Of a stretch of DNA of 64,000 nucleotides, positions 11,302 to 24,731 are shown piece after piece. The translations under genes and the position numbers were made by a program. The stretch is from positions 17,037,475 through 17,101,474 of the forward strand of contig CM063506.1 in the NCBI GenBank assembly GCA_032207245.1. Direction: 5' to 3'. Every line of letters begins with the position of its first letter. Position 1 is the stretch's first letter. The stretch is from Pardosa pseudoannulata. Its lineage: Eukaryota > Arthropoda > Arachnida > Araneae > Lycosidae. The notes under the pieces were generated by a model. That model was not told the DNA's origin, made no database searches, and was given only the letters and a program-made list of their open reading frames with translations.

Positions 11302-13203
11302 TTAACCCATTAGCGCCCAGTGATCTATTTTTAGATCGCTAAACATGGCTTGGTAAACTCGCTTTTAGATGACCTTAAACCCACCCCACACATTCTATAC
11401 TGCACAGGGGGCAAGACAAGGCATGCACCTGTTTACCAACAAGTGGTTTTCTTGTTTTGTTTATATCATTGATCTAAAGAGATAAGAGAAAGTTTGTATC
11501 GCCCTTTCGTTCCGCCTTTTTTCTACGTTCCTTAGCATAAACACTGAAAACAGCTAAGTAATAAGCAAAAGTTAAATTTTTTTTTGGCGATTTAATATCT
11601 TCATAGATGTAGCTATCAGAATATAAACCGATGTTATCTTAAAACAAATATAAATAGTAAAAATTAGTGTCAAAATACTGCTGATCTAGAAATAGATCAC
11701 TGGGCGTTCGGGCGTTTTTTTTTCCTGACCCTGGTAATATTACGTTTTTTCATCTTTAGATGAAAATATGAGTTGAAAAGTATTTAATAGCTTTCAGGAT
11801 GCAGTTGATTATCTGTTTTCTGAACAAATTAAAGAGGATATTATTGCCATATTCACTGATGTAGATGAACTGACAGATGAAGAGAAAATAGATGATAAGT
11901 TACATGCTCCATTTGTAAATGATATTGTTGGTAAAATAGAAGTAATATCAAAAGATGAGTGTGATTAAATAGATTTACCTTCAACGTTTGAGAGGAAGTC
12001 TAAAATATTAAAAACAGAAAAGCCAAAAATTGTTTGGAAAAAAATCCGAATTATACCAAATGGTCGGAATTAGGGGAAACTTATAAGAATAATATTTTGG
12101 CAATGGAAAATGATCTTGCAAATGCATCTTGCATCATTGCTTTGAAAAACTTTTTTTCTGATGAAGTATATAATGTAATTGTGGATGAGACTATTCTCTA
12201 TGCTAAAAATGTCAAAAACGACCATGATTTAATTATCACTAAAGAAGATATAAAGATATTTATAGGGTTTTTGATATATTTTGGCTATCTTACTCTTTCA
12301 AGTGAAAGATATTATTGGAGTGATGTAGAAGATTTAGTGATAGGTCTTGTACAGGACTCTTTTAATAGAGATACTTACCTAAAAATAAAGTCATATATTC
12401 ATTTCCAAGCCATTTCAAAAGCAGATGAACGTAAGAATGACAAATCAAGATAAAACTCCTTTTGGAGAGAATAAGAGGTAAAATATGGTACTGGTGTCTA
12501 TTCACTCGAATAATTGATATGGCTGTAGTTAATGCAAGTATTCTGCACAGAAATGTTCATAAAGGTGATTCTATGCCCATGTAAGATTTTCGAAGAGCTG
12601 TTGCTGTAAAATATCTAAAATTGGGAATCGGAAAAAAAGTTTTGAACGGTCGACCTTACAGTTTTCCTTCATCCTCAAAAGCTAATCTCAGTCATGATGT
12701 TCGCTTTTATACGCTTTTATAAACATTATGGGACAAAGAAAGGGCAAAAGACGCTGTCGACTTGTAGGGTGCCAAGGAAGGCCCCTAACATATTGTGTGA
12801 AGTGCGATGAAACTTTATGCAAGAAGTGTTTCTTCAAATTCCACACTAAACTGTAGAAACATTGAAATTTTATTATTTTAAAATAATTAAACTTTACTAT
12901 GTACATTCTGTAATATTGTGAAATTCTGCATAAATAAACGTTTTTTAAAAGAAAATGCATTAGTTTTTATCTATTTGGTTCGATTTTACCACGTTATTGA
13001 AGTACTAATGATTGTTGTGTGTTTGCTAAAATATATCCTCCGAACGCCCAGTGAACTATTTTTAGATCAGCATTTTTAAAAAAAACTAAGGTACGTATTG
13101 ACAATATTCGATAATAATATTCATGTTGATGGTAAAAGACACACAATTTATGAATTATATGTCAGTGCGTCAAAATAAAATAATTTGGGCGTTAATGGGT
13201 TAA
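11302..13203 (+). mobile_element. piggyBac transposon, defective copy
   Basis: TTAA target duplications at 11302-11305 and 13200-13203 bound inverted termini CCCATTAGCGCCCA and, read inward from the right end, CCCATTAACGCCCA. That is diagnostic of the piggyBac superfamily. The motif CGCCCAGTGATCTATTTTTA (and variants) occurs three times: near the left end (11313-11336), inverted at 11681-11710, and direct near the right end (13040-13068). These are probably subterminal transposase-binding repeats. The 1.9-kb length is shorter than full piggyBac elements because the transposase is internally deleted. Confidence 0.93.
11769..12856 (+). pseudogene. piggyBac transposase, broken and internally deleted
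   Basis: Pieces in family order: an acidic N-terminal region (frame around 11792-11965, with FQDAVDYLF and TDVDELTDEEKID) ending in a stop; a frame-shifted block at 12034-12453 with KNFFSDEVYNVIVDETILYA and the conserved DLIITKEDIKIFIGFLIYFG segment; then, directly after residues near 12453, the end of the catalytic domain (YWCLFTRIIDMAVVNASILH, about 12485-12546). A C-terminal Cys-rich tail lies at 12728-12856, with C-RLVGC, YCVKCDETLCKKCFFKFH and a stop. The region that should contain the catalytic aspartates between the second and third pieces is missing. With frameshifts and the core deletion, this copy cannot be active. Confidence 0.88.
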
Positions 13204-13424
13204 AGTATTCTGAATGTCTAATTAATTTAATATTTTCTGCTTTTTCTTTTAAATTCTTATTCCTAAAGTTGTTTTATTATTTTTAAATTACATGCTTACT
13301 AGTTTTTCAACTTTTTATGATTTTTTAAAATATTTATTTTATTAAATTCACATATTGCTGTACGGATGTCCCTGGCCACATAAACATTCCATGTTTTCTA
13401 TCCTTAAACTTTCATCTCGTAATA

Positions 13425-13715
13425 TAATAATAGCCTAACATATCTGTCCTCGAATTTATGAAGTGGTTGGACCAGGAATAGATAGAGCATCCATATTGGA
13501 TTGTTGATGAGTTAAGGTTAAAAAATTCAAAGCGAGTAAAGTTTATCTTTTCCTAAACTATAGATCTGATTCTAAAATAAATTGGTATGAATAAGCTTCG
13601 TATCAGAACGAAAAATACTGTCATCTTTGAAACGTTCGAAATCCACACCGTTCCTCTTTTCGAGCGTTTAATGCCATTATATCAAGTCCCATTTTAAGAG
13701 CAGGCGATTAAATTT
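13425..13715 (+). repeat. Dispersed repeat R, copy 2
   Basis: Direct-orientation partner of 10905-11118, with the same ordered blocks and about 90 bp of extra sequence between AAAGCGAGT and GTTCGAAATCCAC. It starts about 220 bp beyond the right end of the piggyBac element. Confidence 0.7.
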
Positions 13716-15415
13716 ATCAATTTATCACATAACAATAAGGTACGAATAACAATTTTTTAATTCCTTTAATCATCTCATCTTTTTATCTCATTTAATCATT
13801 ATTTTTAAATTATTTAAATATCTTCTGCATTATTCCCATACGTTTTATCACTAAACTTAGATATTACATAAATAATTTTCTTTTATATTTGGCTTAAATA
13901 ATAGGTTAGGTACATATGTGATAATTTCAATTGATTATTTTTGTTGAAAGATAATTCTCAGCCAAAAAACAAACCATTTTTTTTACCTGCCTCAGAGGAT
14001 ATTTTACAATTCTGGAAAATTCAAAATGTTACTGATCCCGTCATATGACGGGCTATATTCTAGTTAATATATAAATATAAAAAAAAATGTAGAAGCTATT
14101 TTAGGTTTAGTAGTTCTCAGGAGACATCCTAAGGGCGCAAAGTACAGCTCCAAAATGAAAATTATACTAAGGAGATTTTAAGATGATTTTAGTAAATGTT
14201 TATGTGTTCACATTTATTTCAGAATATAAATAAATAAAAAAATACTCTAGTAAATCCAAACGCTATATCTAAAGTTAATATTAATGAAAATGTTTAAACT
14301 AACCTTTTGATTTATTATAGAATTTTTTAAAGGATTGATACCGTAAATCAGTAGTCTTTCTAAATTTCTATTGAATTTTTCTTTTTAGATTCAGTTTACA
14401 CAGGAAATTACATTTTCCAACAGTAATTTACAGTTTAATTTTCATACAAAACATGTGTTGAACATATTTTTATCCGAAAAATACATGAAACGAGAGAAAA
14501 AAAATCTAGAGGCATACATTTTTTTAAATATCTCGTTATACAAAGTTTACATATACTAGGTATTAAAATCAAGTTAAAACTAATTCTCTATCTTTAATAA
14601 TCTTTTTGAAAATTGTATCAAAAAGAATAGATATTGTTTTTAAAGTAAATAGAAATAGATATGAAAGTTTATAGATAACTGTTAACTAACTAGATAATTG
14701 TTAATTAGGTTTAGTATGTTTTAGATCAACTGTCGCATATAAAACTCACAGGTTTATGACAACAAAATCCATGACATTTACTGTCCAAAGAGCAACATCT
14801 TTATATAATGATCATTTTCTTAAATCTTAACAAATTTGCCAAATTGATTCTGTATAATTTGCATTGGTACAATTCATTATGTCTGCACTGAAAGGATTAA
14901 ATCTTTCTTTCTCATTAATTTGAAAGTCTTCTAATTTTGCCTTACTACTTAAAACAGTTTTAAATGTTTTTGTTATTTTTATGCTGGTTATTAAAATAGT
15001 AAATGTAAAAGATATATTTTCTGTGTATATATCGAGTTTTAATAAAAAAAATTGAGAATTTTAATTTAAACTTAGAAGTTTTAATCATCTAAATAAAGTC
15101 GAAATTTAAAACGAATACAGATTTATCTTAATATATTCCCAAATTAAGTGCGTCTGGTATACAGTTTTTGAGAGTAATGAGGAATTACGTCTCAAAGAAT
15201 ATTTTTAACTTGGCAAATAATTTCTTAAAAATTAATTTCTCAGAAATGTTTTTAAAGATGTGATAGACGTTGCAGACTGATTTTGCAAATTATTAAATTA
15301 TTAAAACCGTAAAACATTTTATGCATATATAATAAGAGGATCGGAAAGCAGTGTCTTTACTCTATTACAAATTCAAACAGGTAAATTTTTATCGAGTTTT
15401 TATTTTTAATCAATA
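13716..15415. other. Intronic sequence with one perfect 16-bp palindrome
   Basis: Mostly AT-rich sequence with no recognised element. At 14037-14052 there is the perfect palindrome CCCGTCATATGACGGG, unusual for its GC content here. Confidence 0.45.
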
Positions 15416-15419
15416 ATGT

Positions 15420-16500
15420 AATCACTCTCTTTATCAACAACCTTTTCGTATCCACTGAGAAAATTTTCCTTTCTGGATCAATAAAAATCTATTGGTTTTC
15501 GAAAAATACTCTTGGGGTATAGCTCAAAAATTAATAGATTTTTATCGAGAGGATACGGAATTATACTGGAGTAGTGTTTTGGACATCATCTAACATTTCA
15601 AAATTTTTGCCATTAATCAAATGTCGTAGTGATCGGAATAAATAGAAATGAAAGTGCACAATATCGGGCTTTAATGGTGAATAACAATATCCTCCCATCC
15701 CGATTTATAAACTCTTTCATGATTTTGTCTAGTGCAGTGAGAGCTTCCACTATCGTGTTGTAAGATAGCATATTTTCTGTTGAAATAGTTGAAAAAGTTT
15801 CCATTACAAATTGAATTATTTAATGCAATTGTTCCCATTAAGGGTCCAGATTTCACCACTTCAATATAAACGACCCCCTGAATGCTCAAAAGACACAAAA
15901 GCGTCATTTTCGGCTGTAAACCTTGCTTAATTACACTTCTTTGGAAATTCATTCGAAGAGAATCACCACTTTTTGCGTTTTGTATTATCATAGAGGATCC
16001 ATTTTTTTTATCTCTATTGATCAAGCGATTAAAAAATACCGTTTCAATATTGTCGCGGTGAAACAATATGTGGTGGATAGTTTAACTTTGTTTTCTTCTG
16101 GCAGATTATGCTGGATCCTAACACCTGCTGTACTTACTTAATCTACTTCAAATGTTCTTGGATTTACGACGAAGATTCGTTAAGAATGTTTGACAGTTGT
16201 TCCATTGCCTAAAATGGATTTTCTTCCACTTCGTCTCTGATTTCTTCCACTTCTTTCTAAACCAGTTGTTCTTCCTTATCAATACAAGTGTATAAGATCG
16301 AAATTCCCGAATTCGAACTTAAAAAAACCACATATGGAATTTACAAACGTCTAATACGTTTGAATAAACATCGGAAATGTTTTTCGTAGCAAATGTTTTT
16401 CGTAGCGTTGTTCATCTTTGCATTACTACCTTTATGAAACTTAAAATGTATACAATGACGGTTATGTACTTCTTCTGGTATTTGGCTTCCATTTCACGCT
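15420..16500 (-). pseudogene. mariner-family transposase relic
   Basis: The minus strand carries a heavily decayed mariner (DD34D family) transposase. N-terminal: FIKVVMQR-like sequence near 16430. Central: KQGLQPKMTLLCLLSIQGVV and YIEVVKSGPL, the family's 'K-MLC-WWD-KGVVYYE-L' region. Then ILQHDSGSSHC (the '-HDNARPH' block carrying the second catalytic Asp), then VYKSGWEDIVIHH (the 'LGWE-L-HPPYSPDL' region). C-terminal: LMAKILKC and KGKFSQWIRKG-like segments, matching 'FLNGK-F' and 'RWQKCI-NGDY'. Many stops and frameshifts separate them. I did not identify terminal inverted repeats. Confidence 0.72.
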
Positions 16501-16844
16501 AAACTGAAAAAAAAAATTATTTTATTATTTAGGAGTAAGCAGAATTCCTTACTCCGATTCTGCCTAAGTAATACGGCAACCAACGACGACTCATCGCGAC
16601 AGCCGTTGCTAAACCATCAACCATGTTCATACCTGCAGCCCCTCACCTCCGGATTCCAATCTGTAGGGACGTACCGTCCTCACTCATCTAGCCCTTTACG
16701 ATCCGGAGGATCAGGGTCACCAGGATTAAATTTAGTTCCAATAGGAAGCACTGAAATTTAATGACTCCAATTTGAGTCTGTAAAAATGTCACCATAATGA
16801 GTATTTTGAGTCAATCCTGCGGGAGCCAATCACTCTTTATTTAA

Positions 16845-18235
16845 TTCCAAATTACACACAAGAAAGGTATTACATTGAGATGTTTACAGTATAAACAAAT
16901 TTTACGAGAAGTCTTCCATACAGAAGATCAGACAACGTTCCATTATCAAGTCCCAATCTGCTGATCGGAGAAGCACAAAGTAGTAAAAGTTCTACATTGT
17001 AACGTATCCGGTCCCTGTTATAGGTGACACAATGAAAAATAAGGTGCGTCTGGACTAATAAATTTATTTACACCTCTGCTATATACATCATTTCATAAAT
17101 ATACAAAATAAAAACAATTTCCGAATACAGGTATGGGATTAGATACACGAAGGCTTAAGTAGAGACGTGTAATATCTAAGATCAGAATCTGCCGAAATAT
17201 TGATGATCCGACGGAAGAAACAATTCGGTAGCTCTCTCGAAAGTTCACTGAAGTAATGGTAGAATATCAAAGCTAAGTTAGAGTTCCGAAGGGAAATATG
17301 CAAGCAATCCTGTAGAGTATTATATTAAAAAAGAACACCCAATGCACAAGATATCGTTTCAATCTCAGCAAGAGACATATCCCAAGACGGGATTTAGCTA
17401 AATAAAACTCTCCTATGGAGAGACTGATAGAGGCGACCTCCGAGTTAGCCGATGTGGAAGAAAAGAAAAGATCCCAAGGTGAATCTCTTTAAAGAAAAGA
17501 TCCCAAGGTGAGATTATAGAAAAAAAATCTCCCTGATAGAGAGACTGGTCAAGGCGACCTCTGAATTAACTGGTTGCTTGCTAACTAACCTCTTTTTTAA
17601 AAACCAAATCTTCTCTCGTCTCTTTCTAGGAGAAGGGCCTCTAAGAGATGGCCCTCACCCACAATTTCATAATTGGATCATCAGCGATGACCTCACCTTC
17701 GAACAACTGGATTGGTCTGGGTTAAACAATCATCGGCCGCAAACCTACGGGTCCCTGGAATACTTAGCGGTTAGATTAAAGTCGCGGCAAATCCATTGTC
17801 GTTCCGACGGTCATTTTTCTCGCTGTCAGTGAAGGTGCCGGGTTGTCTGGTATATTGTTTCTCTACTATAAGGCACAACAGTGTAGACATAGTGGTGTCA
17901 GGGAAAACAATCCCTTTGTATCCACACAAGCGAAGTCCACCTCTCAAATTAAAGTTCTTTGATGTCAACACACCGCTAAATCACGCCGTTACAACATCTA
18001 CAAAATTGCGACGAAAGTACTACATCCTTAGATTATTGAAGAAACTGCAGCTGAAGACGATGTGTCGAAGATCACCAACTTCGTATCTGCACCAGCACAT
18101 CTTGTCCTTACCAAACAAGTCACTTTCAACCTTTAAATGTCTTTGGTCCAACCTTGAAGTACAGAATGAGCTCATAAATAACTAACCACTATCGACATGG
18201 TCAAAAAAGGCCCCTAAAGTTCCCCTATTATAATT
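16845..18235 (-). pseudogene. Non-LTR retrotransposon 3' fragment split by an LTR insertion
   Basis: Minus strand. Before the insertion (18235-17998) the frame holds GKDKMCWCRYEVGDLRHIVF and SCSFFNNLRM, a C-x-C...H...C pattern typical of the C-terminal end of jockey/CR1/RTE-like ORF2 proteins. After the insertion (16997-16870) the frame continues with ASPISRLGLDNGTLSDLLYG and RLLVKFVYTV to a stop at 16872-16870, then AATAAA near 16846. When the LTR and one copy of the duplicated target are left out, the frame stays open across the junction, with one earlier stop (LRM-stop). The rest of the element upstream is missing (5' truncation). The family assignment is tentative. Confidence 0.5.
16998..17993 (-). 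mobile_element. Solo LTR of about 1 kb inside the non-LTR fragment
   Basis: Ends are perfect 7-bp inverted repeats, TGTAACG at 16998 and CGTTACA at 17993. The flanks carry the direct repeat ACAT (16994-16997 and 17994-17997). On the minus strand an AATAAA lies near 17063, about 65 bp from the 3' end, and the body is GC-richer than the surroundings. It contains an imperfect internal duplication of a 'GGCGACCTC' region (about 17401-17465 and 17520-17570). No gag-pol adjoins, so this is a solo LTR. Open frames here (17578-17832, 17771-17971) are LTR sequence. Confidence 0.78.
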
Positions 18236-18369
18236 TAGTAGAATTGAATAAATGTATTTTAAAAAACCTTATAAAACAAATAATTTTATTGATTGAGCAG
18301 TTTTGAGTAAATTCTAAAATCTCTTATTTATGAAAGAATTTTGTTTTTGTTCGTTGAATTTTCAAAAGA

Positions 18370-19265
18370 AAAAATCAATTTTTTTAAAACTGAAGTGGAG
18401 TTTTATTATTCTAAATAAAACCGATATTTAAAACTACTACTCAGATTCATTCTTATGCGTGGAAGGAGGATTTAACATACATTGTGTAATAATCGATGAA
18501 AAATAAAGTCGAAAGAGAATAAAAATTGACATTAATTCATAAAAATTAATATTTCAACTATATTAAATCGATTTTATTACTCTAAGTAAAATCGATATTT
18601 TAAATTGTTACTCAGATTTATACAGATTTTTTCTAATGCAAAGAGTTTTTGATATACATTGTGTAAGAAACGATGAAAAATTTAGTCTGAAGAAAATAAA
18701 AATTCACATAAATAATAATAAAAATTAATATTTCAGCTATATTAAATCAATTTTATTACTCTAAATAAAATCGATATTTAAAACTGTTACTCAGATTTAT
18801 TCTAATGCAAGCAGTTTTTTCATGTGCAATGTGTAAGAATCGATAAAAAATGTAGTCAAAAAAGAATAAAAATTGACATAAATAATTCATAAAAAATAAT
18901 ATTTCAACTATATTAAATCGATTTTATTAATCTAAATAAAATTGATATTCAAAATTGCTACTCAGTTTTATTCTCATGCACGCAAAGAGTTTTTGATATA
19001 CATTGTTGAATAATCGATGAAAAGTCAAGTCAAAAGAGAATAAAAATTGACATAAGTCATAAAAATTAATATTTCAATTATATTAAATCCATTTTATTAC
19101 ATTAAATAAAATCTATATTTAAAACTGTTACTCAGATTCATTCTAATGCATGGAAAGAGGATTTGATATACATTTGATATACAATCGATAAAAAATAAAG
19201 TCGAAAGAGAATAAAAATTGACATAAATAATTCATAAAAATTAATATTTCAACTATATTATTTGA
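18370..19265. repeat. Tandem array of about five 170-180 bp units
   Basis: The anchor ATTTCAACTATATTAAAT (with variants) recurs at 18551, 18730, 18901, 19071 and 19246 (spacings 179, 171, 170, 175). Units share CGATTTTATTACTCTAAATA, TACTCAGATTYATTCTAATG and GAATAAAAATTGACATAA blocks. The first unit, from about 18370, is the most diverged. Confidence 0.9.
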
Positions 19266-21247
19266 TTATAAAAAGGTGAGTAAGTTATTTTATTTTATGT
19301 GTGTACTAATTTTCTTAGACTTAAATTAATATTTCAATTAAAATGCTTTGTATGGTTCCTCATTCCCTTAAAACAATTCAAAATCACAGAACATTTAATT
19401 TAAATTAAAGTATGAAATGAAAGCACTTGCCTCTTATTATCTATAAACAAACCTAATGTCTTTTCATAGAAAATTGCCTTGTTCAAATGGATGAGATTTA
19501 CGAGTCCAAAATGCTTTCTCCTTTAAGGAGATGATAGATTTGAAGCCATAAATTTTATTTAGATTAGTTTTTAGATTAAGGAGGCAATGATGTGTAGCAA
19601 TTACAGTCAATGTTTCTAGAGTATTTTGCTTTTTTATTCTCACACGCTCTCTAACACAATAAATGTCTGTTTTATCTAATTATTTAAGATTAATGCAGGA
19701 AGGTTAAAGGTATTTTATGGTTATTAAAAAGAAGTATCCCTGTTGAATTTCTTACCTGGCTTAGCATAAGTAAATCAAATTTCATGTGGAAATCTTTACC
19801 CTTAGCATTCCGCACATTTTTGTACCACTGCCTACCAGCAACTCCGACACATTTTCGAGTGAAATGGAGTTTTATTTTAAGTGAGAAAAATCACACGAGA
19901 TGGTGAATGCTTTTAATTTTGTTTATTTTATACATATGCACTTTCTTCTTGCAAATGAAAGATAAATTTTGAATTCTGTACTTCACCATGGTGTGATATC
20001 TTTGGAAACAGCCTCCCATATGCTTTCTGGGTTTGCTTGGGTAGTATAATTTCTGAACTAGTACTTAAAGTATCAGAATTATAATCAATATTTGTCTTTT
20101 GCAATACCTTTAATTATTCACTACTACTCAACTCTAAATTGTCATAATAATTATTTTTCCCCATGCTGCTAACCATAAATAAGGTCAAACAATGGTTTAA
20201 TAGTAACTGTACAGAGACTGAGCACGTCTTAACTACAGATAAGAAATGCCAAAGCCGACAATTTCGCAGTATCTTAATCATGCTAAAAACCTACGGAGCT
20301 GAGGAACAAATGCCTGATGGCCTCGTAAGGGAGCCAACGAAGATCTAAATGTTAATAATTTGTCGTATGCTTATTAAATTATGCAAATATTTTGTACGAT
20401 GTATCATCAGAATTATCACTTGTATTCCCTTAAGAGGTCTCATACTTTTTAAAACCGTCTTAGTGCACTAAACAAAGTGTATCCATTTCGATAGACAATA
20501 GGTTTTCAAATATTTAATTTACTTTAAAATTTGATAAACATTTAAGACGTTATATTAAACCATTCTTATAAAACCAGGAAGTTATCAGTCTTAATTTAGT
20601 AGATTGAAAAATCTAGATCAATAATATGAATGAATTTGAAAAGTTAATGTTCAAGTGGTGTTATGGTTTGCAAGGTTTTTGTAGTTAAGGTAGATTATAG
20701 GTATTAGCTTAATATTGAAACTACAGTGATCTCAAATTTATATTCTCTAGAATAAATTAATGATCTAGAATTATTTTTATTATATGAAGTTTAGAACCTT
20801 GTTTAAATCTGAAGAACAACACAAATAAAATAAAATTATAAATAAATATACAATAAAAAACCTAAATATTTAATATCTCAAATAATATTTGGTGTTTTCA
20901 ATAGAAAACACTATAGACACTAAATAAATAAGCTAATATATTTAATATTATTTTTAAATCCTACTAAACCTGCTATAACATATTTTCAATTTGTCTCAAT
21001 TAGTTGTTTTTTGTTATTTTTATAATCATTTAAAAGAAATAATTTTATAATCTTAAACAAGATGAAAGAAATCTTACATTTTCTAAAATTGTTGAATAGT
21101 TTAGTTATTGTTTAATAGGATATTCAAAATCTTATGATCAATCAAATTAGACACGAAACCGTGCACGAAATATCCTTTATAAGGTATTATTCCCCATAAA
21201 GTGCCAAAGTTAGTTTCTAATATTTGAACTTACAACAAATGATACTT
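19266..21247. other. Intronic sequence, nothing recognised
   Basis: AT-rich. A slightly GC-richer open frame at 20163-20348 (61 codons) has no recognisable domain and no splice signals that I could see. Confidence 0.35.
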
Positions 21248-22206
21248 TAGGCTGGTTGTACACACAGTGGATTTTTTATCGAGGGGAGAATTTACCGTCG
21301 CCGATCAACAAATTCAACGTTAACACACAAGGTTGGAAAATCTCCGTCGCCGTAGTCTTACGCAGTGTAAAACTTGTGCTGCTACGAGCAGAACCCGCTC
21401 TATAGGTGCGGACAATCCCTACATTCGTCCGGGGCATCAAAATTCCGGCATTTTGGCTACGAGTGGGAGAAAAATATTGATATGTCAAGTACTCAACTAA
21501 CTGAAATTTATTCATGTCGATTTTTCTTTCACTAAAAATTTACAATTCGTATTTATACTGTTTACGATTAAATTCTAAAAATACTTACAATCCTTAATTC
21601 TATAGGAAACAGTTCTGAAAAGCCGCATGTTTAATTAATAAGCAGAAATACGAAAATTTTTATAGTCGGGCACTACTCTGTAAACCATTTTTATGAGACC
21701 TAACTTCTATTGCAGACTCTTAAAAAAGTATTCTGCCACTGGGTGCATAGGGTATGTGAGAAAATATGGTTAACAAATTTACTTCTCTATTTTTCTTCCA
21801 ATTGATCGAAATCCAAGGCAAACTAGCGAATTGAGTATTTATCCTAAAAATTGCCAGAGTTTTATCCCATGAAACAGGTCTTTCTTGTATTAATGAAATC
21901 CGAATTACATTATTAATAACTCTCGTGTTCACGGGACTATTCATATTCACAGCGAAAGTCCAATGCAAATGGTAGATAAAACGTTCACTGGATCGCATAG
22001 AACTCTTGTTCGAGACGATGGATACATTTTCGCTAAGCTCCAGAAGCACCAGGCGGCTGCACAGCTACCGTCGACTGCAAATTAACCGATTGTTTTTTTT
22101 TCGTCTAACGTGCAAGCTCTAGTTCATTTTAACGGACTACTATTGCAATGGCAACGACGGTAAATTTTCCGCTCGCAAAAATCCGCTGTGTGTGTAACCA
22201 GCTCTA
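21248..22206 (-). mobile_element. Harbinger-like DNA transposon with long inverted termini
   Basis: Inverted repeats of about 48 bp. The left end has GCTGGTTGTACACACAGTGG, then ATTTTTTATCGAG, then AATTTACCGTCG. The right end read inward has GCTGGTTACACACACAGCGG, then ATTTTTGCGAG, then AATTTACCGTCG. Total length is about 959 bp. On the minus strand, a fragment within 21720-22049 reads LIQERPVSWDKTLAIFRINT, resembling the start of a MADF (Myb/SANT-like) domain, which Harbinger elements encode. No transposase core was seen. The target duplication is unclear, so an hAT assignment is the alternative. Confidence 0.6.
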
Positions 22207-22648
22207 GTTTTCTTTCCTGTCTTAATTTTATTTTTCTAAGCTTTTCTATTGCACTCGATTTGTTTTATATTATTCGTAAGATTTTATACCTGTGTTATTA
22301 CTCAAAAGTATGTGTCGTAGTGAGCTAGAAACTCGTGAATATATCTAAAATATTTATTGTAAGCATGGACAAACAAAATTCATCTAACTGATTAAGATAA
22401 GTTTTCACAATATTTGCACAATGTATGGCTATACATGTATTCATTTTGGAAGAGTAGATTGATCAGAAGAACAGTCTACTTTTTGAAAAAGAAACACTCG
22501 AGGCATTTTTTACAGTACACCAACAAAAACTTTCTTATTGTGGAGAATTAGGACTTATTAAAGGTGTCATTGACAAATATTTTATCGATTGTGTACAATA
22601 AAAACAGTAGAAAAATGAATAAAAATTCCATTATGACATTACATTATA

Positions 22649-24240
<1,592 letters not shown>

Positions 24241-24636
24241 CAATAGCTGTGATAACAATCAAATAGCATAAAAATCTGCTTTAGGACATTCAAGGACTAA
24301 TAATCTAAATTACTAAACTGTAAAATAAATGGGTTTTCTAACTATTAAGAATGGTTCTTTAATCGTTATGAAAAACATATCTTCAGGCAGAATAGTAATA
24401 TATAAAACCTTTATTATAACTAAATGAGATTGCTTGAAATGTCATGCATTCAAATTTAATTAATCTCAATGCAATATAATTAAGTATTAAAATGCATATG
24501 AATATTTGGCTAATTAGTTTGCTGTATGAGAAAAATAAGGAAATCGTAATAGGGTTTAATGCCATATCTTTTTATTCAAAATATATCGATCTCGTAATTT
24601 TTCATACATAATTCGTGAATCTTTTATACACAATTG

Positions 24637-24727
<91 letters not shown>
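24637..24727. repeat. (TA)n microsatellite
   Basis: About 90 bp of nearly pure (TA)n immediately upstream of family A copy 1. Confidence 0.95.

Positions 24728-24731
<4 letters not shown>

Noticed and set aside
17796..18185. 129-codon plus-strand open frame
   Set aside because: It overlaps the LTR end and runs antisense to the non-LTR retrotransposon C-terminus. The minus-strand reading has the recognisable Cys/His pattern.
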